Shown here: positions 1 to 4,685 of the stretch, piece by piece | Numbering within the stretch: position 1 is the stretch's first letter | How the letters are laid out: each line of letters opens with the position of its first letter | Origin: Acidimicrobiia bacterium | GTDB taxonomy: Bacteria; Actinomycetota; Acidimicrobiia; IMCC26256 | NCBI GenBank assembly: GCA_023262065.1 | Contig: JALRDW010000080.1 | Coordinates: 1 to 5,493, forward strand | Direction: 5' to 3' | Length of the DNA: 5,493 nt | Program-made: the position numbers and the translations under genes | The notes under the pieces: generated by a model | The model's database searches: none | What the model was told of the DNA's origin: nothing | What the model saw: the letters and a program-made list of their open reading frames with translations, nothing else

Positions 1-162
1 CGAGCGACCCGCCCCGACGTCGATGCAGGCCCCGGTCACCGCCGCGCGTTCGATGAGGGTCGACGAGGTGGTCGGCTCGACCTCGAACCACGACGTCTCG
101 TCGGCGTGCTTCGCCCGGTACACATCCTCCCAGTGTTCCGCGCGACCCTCTGCTCCGTTCAT
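1..162 (-). CDS. Class I SAM-dependent methyltransferase, N-terminal part (runs off the left edge)
   Basis: Reading the minus strand from the ATG at 162-160 gives 54 uninterrupted residues before the window ends. The pattern H10-W11-x-x-V-Y15, T23-S24-W25-F26 and E29-P30-T, followed by the start of SAM-binding motif I (C46-I-D-V-G-A-G52), matches the N-terminus of a widespread bacterial class I methyltransferase family. In that family a short lead peptide HWxxVY...SWF/Y...P is followed directly by a DVGxG loop. The methyl acceptor is unknown. The ATG is preferred because the HW motif normally lies about 10 residues from the start, although no good Shine-Dalgarno sequence precedes it; a GTG at 195-193 is in frame but would add an atypical extension. 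The gene is divergent from sqr and shares its 254-bp upstream region. The family call is fairly safe; the function is not known. A link to sulfur metabolism is only suggested by position. Confidence 0.78.
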   Translation of the reverse strand, partial: MNGAEGRAEHWEDVYRAKHADETSWFEVEPTTSSTLIERAAVTGACIDVGAGRS

Positions 163-172
163 CGACTGCGGC

Positions 173-203
173 GGTCGCCGGGTGCTGGGGCCCACCGGCG
201 ACC
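173..203 (-). promoter_or_regulatory. Hairpin in the leader or promoter of the left-edge methyltransferase gene
   Basis: GGTCGCCGG (173-181) and CCGGCGACC (195-203) are perfect 9-bp inverted arms around a 13-nt loop. Two more pairs can form inside if one G is bulged. It starts 11 nt upstream of the ATG at 162, so on the minus strand it would sit in the 5' leader or over the promoter. It could be an operator, an RNA stem affecting translation, or a chance product of GC-rich sequence. Confidence 0.3.
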
Positions 204-302
204 GGCGATCCCGTGTTCGGCCCGACGCGGATCGCAGTGCGGACGGCACACGTCAGCGGGATCGGGGTCGAGGTGCGCGATCGTGGTCACGACGCGATCG
301 TA

Positions 303-375
303 GGGACCAAGCACGGTGGATCGGGCCGTTCGGTCCCATGCGGGGACCTTCGGCCCTACGCGTCGGGCCCCGCAT
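303..375 (+). promoter_or_regulatory. Possible attenuator-like leader of sqr with competing hairpins
   Basis: Four segments can pair in exclusive ways. Segment 1 GGGACC (303-308) is complementary to segment 2 GGTCCC (332-337). Segment 2 can instead pair with segment 3 GGGACC (343-348) around a 5-nt loop. Segment 3, extended as ATGCGGGG (338-345), can pair perfectly with segment 4 CCCCGCAT (368-375). A smaller GGCCC/GGGCC stem (352-356 with 365-369) nests there. This 1:2 plus 3:4 versus 2:3 layout is that of a classical attenuator, and segment 4 ends 25 nt before the ribosome site of sqr. No U-tract follows, no known riboswitch family is recognised, and GC-rich DNA gives such repeats by chance, so confidence is low. 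Confidence 0.3.
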
Positions 376-380
376 CGGCC

Positions 381-393
381 GATCATGGTGATC
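381..393. promoter_or_regulatory. Palindromic dyad upstream of the sqr ribosome site
   Basis: GATCA-TGG-TGATC is a perfect 5-bp dyad with a 3-nt centre, ending 7 nt before the GGAGGAG ribosome site of sqr. Its size suits a dimeric regulator site or a short RNA stem close to the start codon. No family of regulator can be named from it. Confidence 0.25.
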
Positions 394-400
394 CGACCCC

Positions 401-407
401 GGAGGAG
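401..407 (+). promoter_or_regulatory. Ribosome binding site of sqr, fixing the ATG at 417
   Basis: GGAGGAG lies 9 nt before the ATG at 417-419. The open frame extends upstream to 213, but those 68 codons encode no flavoprotein sequence. The Rossmann fold begins a few residues after this ATG, so this site decides the start. Confidence 0.85.
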
Positions 408-416
408 CAGTCGACG

Positions 417-1622
417 ATGACGCGCAAGAAGGTCCTGGTGCTCGGCGGTAACTTCGGTGGGCTCACCGCAGCCCTCGCGGTCCGCCACGAACTGCACGGC
501 GATGTGGATGTCACGGTGGTGTCGGCCTCCGATCGCTTCCTGTTCAACCCGTCGCTCATCTGGTTGCCCTTCGGCAAGCGTGCACCCGAGGACATCACGT
601 TCCCGCTCGCCCCGACCTTCGAGGAGCATGGTGTCGAGTTCGTCCACGCGGAGGCCACACGACTCGACCTCCCGCAGCGTCGGGTCGAGACCACCGCAGG
701 GACGTACGCGTACGACTACCTCGTCATCGCCACCGGCTACCGCAACAACCTCGATGCGGTCCCGGGACTCGCCGACGGCAACGCCTTCACGATCACGACG
801 CTCGAGGACGCGATCCATGCCGGTGAGGGCTGGAGGCGGTTCCTCGATGATCCGGGCGACATCGTCATCGGCGCCACCCAGGGCGCCGGCTGCTTCGGTG
901 CGGCCTACGAGTTCCTGTTCAACACCGCCTACCAGCTCAGGAAGGCGGGCCTGAAGAAGCGGGTCAACCTCACGTACGTCACCTCCGAGCCCTTCCTCGG
1001 GCACTTCGGCATCGGCGGCCTGCCCCACGGCGAGTCGCTGCTCGGGATGTTCCTCAAGAAGGAGCGGATCGGCTCGCACATCAACGTCGCCATGCGGGAG
1101 GTCGACGAGGGGCGGATCGTGCTCGAGGACGACGCTGCGCTCGAGTTCAAGTACGCCATGATCGTCCCGCCGTTCGTCGGCCAGCCGGTGGTGCGCGCCG
1201 CGACCGAGATCGCGGACGAGAAGGGCTACGTGAAGGTGCGCGACACGTACCAGACCGAGACCCGCGACGAGGTCTACGCGGTCGGCATCGCCGCCGCGGT
1301 CGAGGTGCCGTGGCAGACCCCGACACCGGTCGGCATCCCGAAGACCGGATTCCCGACGGAGCAGCAGGCCCACGTGGCGGCGAAGAACATCGCAGCACAG
1401 ATCCGGGGCGAGGCGGTCCAGGAGCACAAGACGTTCGGGGAGATCCCGGCCGTGTGCGTGATGGATGCGGGCAACAACGGCGTCATCATCCTCGCCGACC
1501 ACATGCTCCCACCGCGCAAGCACGGCGTCCTGATCCCGGGGCCCCAGGCCCACGCGATGAAGCTCGGCTTCGAGAAGTACTTCCTCTGGAAGGCCAAGCA
1601 CGGCCACGTGATGCTGCCCTGA
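417..1622 (+). CDS. sqr: Sulfide:quinone oxidoreductase (FAD-dependent, SQR family)
   Basis: This 401-aa flavoprotein should oxidise H2S at the inner face of the membrane, pass electrons to the quinone pool and hand sulfane sulfur to a small acceptor. The N-terminal FAD-binding turn is G10-G-N-F-G-G15, with Asn at the position of the usual second Gly. The second half carries blocks typical of SQRs of the Acidithiobacillus type: GAGCFGxAYEF around C159, TSEPFLGHFGI, VPPFxGxPVV, TPVGIPKTGF, AVCVMD around C347 and a terminal FEKYF helix. C159 and C347 match the two redox cysteines that bridge the polysulfur intermediate; they are the only cysteines. The third SQR cysteine (Cys128 in A. ferrooxidans) aligns with T127. 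The C-terminus stops soon after FEKYF, without the second amphipathic helix of longer SQRs, so membrane attachment may be weaker. A related NADH-dehydrogenase-like flavoprotein is the main alternative, but the paired cysteines and persulfide genes nearby favour SQR. It is transcribed apart from the repressor operon. Confidence 0.9.
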   Translation: MTRKKVLVLGGNFGGLTAALAVRHELHGDVDVTVVSASDRFLFNPSLIWLPFGKRAPEDITFPLAPTFEEHGVEFVHAEATRLDLPQRRVETTAGTYAYDYLVIATGYRNNLDAVPGLADGNAFTITTLEDAIHAGEGWRRFLDDPGDIVIGATQGAGCFGAAYEFLFNTAYQLRKAGLKKRVNLTYVTSEPFLGHFGIGGLPHGESLLGMFLKKERIGSHINVAMREVDEGRIVLEDDAALEFKYAMIVPPFVGQPVVRAATEIADEKGYVKVRDTYQTETRDEVYAVGIAAAVEVPWQTPTPVGIPKTGFPTEQQAHVAAKNIAAQIRGEAVQEHKTFGEIPAVCVMDAGNNGVIILADHMLPPRKHGVLIPGPQAHAMKLGFEKYFLWKAKHGHVMLP

Positions 1623-1632
1623 TCCGTCGCCG

Positions 1633-1654
1633 CGCACCCGGCCCCGGGCGTGCG
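1633..1654. terminator. Hairpin between convergent sqr and exporter genes, possible two-way terminator
   Basis: CGCAC (1633-1637) pairs with GTGCG (1650-1654), and after a one-base bulge CC (1638-1639) pairs with GG (1647-1648), leaving a 7-nt loop. It fills the 32-bp gap between the sqr stop codon (1620-1622) and the exporter stop codon (1657-1655). No T-run is present on either side. It is suited by position to stop transcription both ways, but strength is uncertain. Confidence 0.35.
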
Positions 1655-2404
1655 TCAGGTGAGTTGGTGGTACAGGAACCACATCGCGAACAGCGTGAGC
1701 ATCACGCCGAAGCCGCGTCGGAGGTGGTCGGGGTGGATCCGCTGTGCGAGGTGCGCGCCGTAGGCCGAGGCCGGGAGCATCCCGATCGCGAAGCCCCCGG
1801 CCACGACGAGGCTGATGTGACCGAGCAGCGCGTGGGTGATGAGTGTCGGGATCGTGAGCGCGCCCACCGCCAGCATCGAGGTCCCGGCGGCGCGGGTCGC
1901 GGTCATACCGAGGACGAGCACGAAGAGTGGGACCAACAGGAAGCCGCCGCCGTTCGCCAGGAGTCCTGTGAGGAATCCGACGGCGAACGTCGAGGTGACG
2001 ACGATGAGCGTCTGCTCGCGACGTGCGTGCCCGCGGTGCTCGGCGCCGGGCGGATCGGGGATGACCAGACGTGCCCCGAGCACGAGGAGCATGACGCCGG
2101 ACAGCACGAGCAGGTTCGCGCCACCGACGACCTGGGAGGTGAGCGCGCCGATCACCGTGCCGGGGAAACCGCTGATGATGGCGAGGCGCGCCACGCGGGT
2201 GTCGACGTTGCCGGCCCGCAGGTACCGGCGGGCCCCGTTGAACGCGGAGGGCACCATGGCGGGCAGGGGGGACGCGACGGCGAGGAGCGGTGGTACGCCG
2301 AGCAGCGCGAGGACCGGGGTGGCGAACGCCGAGCCCCCGGCCCCGAAGATGCCGAACACGAGGCCGACGCCGAGGCCGGCGAGCACGTACTGGATGAACT
2401 CCAT
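1655..2404 (-). CDS. TauE/SafE-family membrane exporter (probable sulfite or sulfur-oxyanion export)
   Basis: The 249-aa product is very hydrophobic, with about eight membrane segments in two related halves. The first half has F20-G-A-G-G24 followed by a TPVL segment; the second repeats it as A150-N-G-G-G154 followed by LLVPLF. A polar cytoplasmic-type loop (about 116-131, PDPPGAEHRGHARRE) separates the halves. This is the layout of the TauE/SafE (DUF81) family, whose members move sulfite, sulfoacetate and similar anions. The ATG at 2404 is chosen over the one at 2443: AGAGG lies 5-10 nt before it (minus strand), hydrophobic sequence begins at once, and the upstream ATG lies inside the operator. 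The gene is divergent from the repressor gene and shares its control region, as tauE does in the staphylococcal cst locus, so sulfite or thiosulfate export is the likely role. The substrate is inferred from context. Confidence 0.88.
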   Translation of the reverse strand: MEFIQYVLAGLGVGLVFGIFGAGGSAFATPVLALLGVPPLLAVASPLPAMVPSAFNGARRYLRAGNVDTRVARLAIISGFPGTVIGALTSQVVGGANLLVLSGVMLLVLGARLVIPDPPGAEHRGHARREQTLIVVTSTFAVGFLTGLLANGGGFLLVPLFVLVLGMTATRAAGTSMLAVGALTIPTLITHALLGHISLVVAGGFAIGMLPASAYGAHLAQRIHPDHLRRGFGVMLTLFAMWFLYHQLT

Positions 2405-2428
2405 GGGACCTCTCGTCGGGATACGGTC

Positions 2429-2457
2429 GGGGGTACTTGACATACCCCCCCGGGGTA
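2429..2457. promoter_or_regulatory. CsoR/CstR-type operator with three half-sites
   Basis: GGGGGTA (2429-2435) and TACCCCC (2443-2449) form a 7-bp inverted repeat with a 7-nt spacer. TACCCC (2443-2448) and GGGGTA (2452-2457) form a second inverted repeat with a CCC centre. The middle half-site is shared. G/C tracts bounded by TA are the kind of operator bound by CsoR-family repressors. The region lies between the divergent exporter and repressor genes, surrounds the -35 box and fills the promoter spacer, so binding should repress the operon and probably the exporter too. Confidence 0.75.
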
Positions 2458-2466
2458 CTGTTTACT
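2437..2466 (+). promoter_or_regulatory. Promoter of the repressor operon (leaderless start)
   Basis: The -35 box TTGACA (2437-2442) is a perfect consensus. After an 18-bp spacer comes TTTACT (2461-2466), four of six matches to TATAAT. Six bases separate the -10 from the ATG at 2473, so transcription should begin at or within a base of the start codon. There is no ribosome site before this ATG, only a C-run, which agrees with a leaderless mRNA, common in actinobacteria. Confidence 0.7.
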
Positions 2467-2472
2467 GCCCCC

Positions 2473-2784
2473 ATGACCACGACGCAACCCCCGGCCCCGG
2501 CGGAGTCCGGTGGCTTCGAACTGCCCGACGAGACCCTGGCCGCCCTGCGGAAGCGCCTGCGGCGCGTGGAGGGTCAGGTCCGGGGCATCGAGCAGATGCT
2601 CACCGACGGTCGGGACTGCCGCGAGGTGGTGACCCAGATCGCCGCCGCGAACAAGGCACTCGAGCAGGTCGGCTTCCACCTCGTCGCCGCCGGCCTGACC
2701 TGGTGCCTCACCGACCGCGAGCGGTCCGAGGCCGCCGGCTACGACCTCGACGCCGTGCAGCGACTGTTCCTGAAGCTCGCGTGA
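2473..2784 (+). CDS. cstR: CsoR/CstR-family (DUF156) transcriptional repressor, probable persulfide sensor
   Basis: The 103-aa protein has the compact helical CsoR fold signature LRKRLRRVEGQVRGIEQM, then D-C49-x-x-V-x-x-Q-I-A-A and a second cysteine, C78. C49 and C78 are 29 residues apart, exactly as C36/C65 in CsoR and C31/C60 in CstR. The Cu(I)-binding His of CsoR (His61, four residues before the second Cys) is G74 here, which argues against copper and for the dithiol persulfide chemistry known for CstR. The first 20 residues (TTTQPPAPAES) are a disordered-looking extension. The ATG at 2473 is chosen over 2437 because the earlier ATG begins at the operator and -35 box; the promoter puts the transcript start at 2473. 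The gene begins the operon and probably autoregulates it. A metal-, aldehyde- or copper-responsive relative is possible but less likely given the sulfur genes around it. Confidence 0.88.
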   Translation: MTTTQPPAPAESGGFELPDETLAALRKRLRRVEGQVRGIEQMLTDGRDCREVVTQIAAANKALEQVGFHLVAAGLTWCLTDRERSEAAGYDLDAVQRLFLKLA

Positions 2785-2790
2785 GGAGGG
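2783..2790 (+). promoter_or_regulatory. Ribosome site overlapping the repressor stop codon, supports the GTG start at 2798
   Basis: GAGGAGGG overlaps the last two bases of the TGA of the repressor gene (2782-2784) and lies 7 nt before GTG at 2798. It identifies this GTG as the start of the persulfide dioxygenase and indicates coupled translation within one mRNA. Confidence 0.85.
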
Positions 2791-2797
2791 CTCCATC

Positions 2798-4468
2798 GTG
2801 ATCTTCCGTCAGTACGAACTCGGGTGCCTCTCCCTCTTCTCGTACCTCATCGGCGACGAGACCACGGGTCGTGCGATCGTCGTCGACCCGCAGCGCGACG
2901 TCTCGCAGTACCTCGCCGACGCGACTGCGCTCGGGCTCACCATCGAGCGCGTCATCGAGACCCACTTCCACGCGGACTTCCTGTCCGGACACCTCGAGCT
3001 CGCGGCAGCGACGGGGGCCACCATCACGTACGGGGCCGGCGCCCGTGCCGACTTCCCGATCGAGACTCTCGAGGATCGCACCCGCCTCTCGCTCGGGGAG
3101 GTGGTGCTCGAGGTGCGCGCGACCCCGGGCCACACGCCGGAGTCGATCTCGATCGTGGTCTGGGAGCGTGCCGATGACCCCGAACCGTGGGGTGTGCTCA
3201 CCGGTGACACGCTCTTCATCGGTGACGTCGGTCGGCCCGATCTGCTCACCTCGATCGGGTGGACGGCCGATGACCTCGCTCGGCGTCTGTACCGGTCGGT
3301 GCGCGACCAACTGCTGACCCTCCCCGACGCGACCCGGGTGTTCCCGGCCCACGGCGCGGGTTCGGCCTGCGGCAAGAACCTCGGGACGGCGACCGAGTCG
3401 ACGATCGGCGAGCAGGCCGCCACGAACTACGCGCTCCAGCCGATGTCGGAGGAGGACTTCGTCGAGGCCGTCACCCAGGGCCAGTCCGTCGCGCCGCTGT
3501 ACTTCGCCTTCGCGGCCGACTCCAACCGCCGGGAACGAGCACTGCTCGACGACCACGAGCCGGTCCCGCGGCTCACCGTGGAGGAGGTGCTCGATCTCCA
3601 ACGCGACGGCGCGATGGTGATCGACGGTCGGCCCTCGGAGATCTTCTCCTCCGGACACCTGCGGGGCGCGGTGAACGTCGGCCTCGACGGGCGGTTCGCC
3701 GAGTATGCGGGCGACGTGCTCCGACCCGGTCAGTCGGTGGTGCTCGTCACCGAGGCGGGTCGCGAGGAGGAGGCCCGGATCCGTCTGGCCCGTATCGGGT
3801 TCGACTCGGTCGTCGGGGCACTCGAGGATGTCGGTGCGGTGCTCATGCTCCGACCCGATCTCGCCGGCACCGGCGCCCGGGTCACCGCCGATGAACTCGC
3901 ATCCCTGCGTCGGCAGGTGCCCGACCTCCAGATCGTCGACGTCCGCAACCCGGGTGAGGCCGAGGGGGGCACGGTGGCGGGGGCCGTCGTGATGCCGCTG
4001 CCGAACCTCCTCGACCGCCTCGGTGAACTCGACCCGGCGCGTCCGACCGTCGTCTACTGCGCGGGTGGTTACCGATCGTCCGCTGCGGCATCCCTGCTGC
4101 GGGCCCGCGGGTTCGGGTCGGTCGCCGATGTGTTCGGCGGCTACGCCGCACTCGAGGAGGTCGATGTGCCGACCGTCTCGGTGCGCGAGGCCTTCGACCG
4201 CGATCCGGCGGTGCTGCTCGTCGACGTGCGCGAGGAGTCCGAGTACGCCGAGGGGCACGCAGGTGGGGCCGAGCTCCACCCGTTGAGCTCGCTGTTGCCG
4301 TCCGACATCGCGGCGAGCGGTCCCGTCCACGTGATCTGCCGGTCCGGCAACCGCTCGGGCACTGCGACCCGGGTGCTGCGGACCGCCGGCATCGATGCCT
4401 ACAACGTCGAGGGCGGGATGCTCGCCTGGGTCGCGACGGGTCTCCCCGTCGTGGTCGGCGCCCGCTGA
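2798..4468 (+). CDS. Persulfide dioxygenase fused to three rhodanese domains (CstB-like)
   Basis: The 556-aa protein should oxidise low-molecular-weight persulfides to sulfite and transfer sulfane sulfur. Residues 1-240 are a metallo-beta-lactamase/ETHE1-type domain: T-H56-F-H58-A-D60-x4-H65, PGH112T, T-G-D137-T and PAH185GAG. H112, D137 and a motif His are the expected mononuclear iron ligands. C191 in GSACGKN probably matches the active-site-near cysteine of CstB. Residues about 256-350 are a rhodanese-homology domain that has lost its catalytic Cys; the loop reads V-T318-E-A-G. Residues about 362-455 are an active-looking rhodanese with C421-AGGYRS, and about 457-553 a second with C514-RSGNRS. 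Staphylococcal CstB (about 444 aa) has only the first three domains, so the last is an added module. The GTG start is placed by the GAGGAGGG site and by the family's usual beginning (FRQYELGCLS). It is co-transcribed with the repressor 13 bp upstream. The enzyme family is secure; the products (sulfite, thiosulfate) are inferred. Confidence 0.92.
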   Translation: MIFRQYELGCLSLFSYLIGDETTGRAIVVDPQRDVSQYLADATALGLTIERVIETHFHADFLSGHLELAAATGATITYGAGARADFPIETLEDRTRLSLGEVVLEVRATPGHTPESISIVVWERADDPEPWGVLTGDTLFIGDVGRPDLLTSIGWTADDLARRLYRSVRDQLLTLPDATRVFPAHGAGSACGKNLGTATESTIGEQAATNYALQPMSEEDFVEAVTQGQSVAPLYFAFAADSNRRERALLDDHEPVPRLTVEEVLDLQRDGAMVIDGRPSEIFSSGHLRGAVNVGLDGRFAEYAGDVLRPGQSVVLVTEAGREEEARIRLARIGFDSVVGALEDVGAVLMLRPDLAGTGARVTADELASLRRQVPDLQIVDVRNPGEAEGGTVAGAVVMPLPNLLDRLGELDPARPTVVYCAGGYRSSAAASLLRARGFGSVADVFGGYAALEEVDVPTVSVREAFDRDPAVLLVDVREESEYAEGHAGGAELHPLSSLLPSDIAASGPVHVICRSGNRSGTATRVLRTAGIDAYNVEGGMLAWVATGLPVVVGAR

Positions 4469-4487
4469 CCACCGTCGTCCCCACCAC

Positions 4488-4495
4488 GAGGAGGA
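4488..4495 (+). promoter_or_regulatory. Strong ribosome site of the small Cys-rich gene
   Basis: GAGGAGGA lies 6 nt before the ATG at 4502, within a 33-bp gap after the dioxygenase stop codon. It is one of the best Shine-Dalgarno matches in the window and is the main reason to accept the very short frame that follows as a gene. Confidence 0.85.
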
Positions 4496-4501
4496 ACCAC
4501 C

Positions 4502-4648
4502 ATGTGCCGAGCGGTCACCTGTCCCCGATGCGGGAAGCCGAGCTGGGAGGGATGCGGAGCGCACGTCGAGGAGGTTCTCGGGCACGTCCCCGAGGCCGAG
4601 CGCTGCGCCGGACACCCCGAACCCGCGCCGACCGACGCACGTCGCTGA
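4502..4648 (+). CDS. Cys-rich conserved small protein (48 aa), function unknown
   Basis: An ATG after a strong ribosome site opens a 48-codon frame ending in TGA. The product begins MCRAVTCPRCGKPSW and continues EGCGAHVEEVLGHVP. It has five cysteines (C2, C7, C10, C18, C35), with a C7-x-x-C10 knuckle, and three histidines (H21, H28, H38). The pattern C-R-x-V-T-C-x-x-C-G-K-x-x-W-x-G-C-G-x-H-V is one I recognise from small unannotated actinobacterial proteins. I know of no assigned function. The Cys/His set would suit a zinc or iron site, or a small carrier of sulfane sulfur; both are speculation. There is no signal peptide or membrane segment; the last ten residues (HPEPAPTDARR) look disordered. 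It lies in the operon between the persulfide dioxygenase and a probable thiol methyltransferase, which suggests expression under persulfide stress. The frame is shorter than usual gene-calling cut-offs and could easily be missed. Confidence 0.83.
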   Translation: MCRAVTCPRCGKPSWEGCGAHVEEVLGHVPEAERCAGHPEPAPTDARR

Positions 4649-4660
4649 GCCCGGTGTCCC

Positions 4661-4675
4661 GATCCGCGACGGATC
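4661..4675 (+). promoter_or_regulatory. Short dyad before the METTL7-like methyltransferase gene
   Basis: GATCCG-CGA-CGGATC is a perfect 6-bp inverted repeat with a 3-nt loop in the 37-bp gap after the small gene, ending 10 nt before the ATG at 4686. It occupies the place where a ribosome site would be expected and none is seen. It may fold in the mRNA or be a chance repeat. Confidence 0.3.
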
Positions 4676-4685
4676 ACGCCGCCGC

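Larger units (their letters stand above)
163..416. other. Divergent intergenic region between the methyltransferase gene and sqr
   Basis: I see no gene in these 254 bases; the open frames crossing them have no family signature and no ribosome site. The stretch is rich in inverted repeats. GGTCGCCGG at 173-181 pairs with CCGGCGACC at 195-203. An imperfect palindrome TCGTG-GT-CACGA lies at 281-292. A nested set of hairpins spans 303-375, and a GATCA-TGG-TGATC dyad lies at 381-393. I could not find a convincing -35/-10 pair for either direction. No copy of the TACCCC/GGGGTA half-site seen in front of the repressor gene is present here. Confidence 0.6.

Noticed and set aside
213..416. An upstream in-frame extension of sqr
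   Set aside because: The extra 68 residues have no similarity to flavoproteins, cover the palindromes of the leader, and the ATG at 417 has a good ribosome site directly before the FAD-binding fold.
1310..2440. A plus-strand frame crossing the end of sqr and the whole exporter gene
   Set aside because: It has a charged, low-complexity translation with no fold, overlaps two well-supported genes in other frames, and is best explained as a GC-content shadow.
2405..2443. A longer exporter start at the ATG at 2443 (minus)
   Set aside because: It would place coding sequence within the operator and promoter. The ATG at 2404 has an AGAGG site and begins right at the first membrane segment.
2437..2472. 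A longer repressor start at 2437
   Set aside because: The twelve extra codons are the -35 box, operator and -10 box themselves, so they would not be transcribed from that promoter.
159..2480. A 773-codon open frame on the minus strand across sqr and the exporter gene
   Set aside because: It has an Arg/Pro/Asp-rich composition with no domain, and runs antisense to sqr and out of frame with the exporter. Long empty frames are common opposite GC-rich genes.
4395..4685. An upstream extension of the METTL7-like gene
   Set aside because: The extension overlaps the dioxygenase end and the microprotein in another frame, is Arg/Pro/Ser-rich and unlike the family. METTL7-like proteins begin close to the YRxxxLPR motif.
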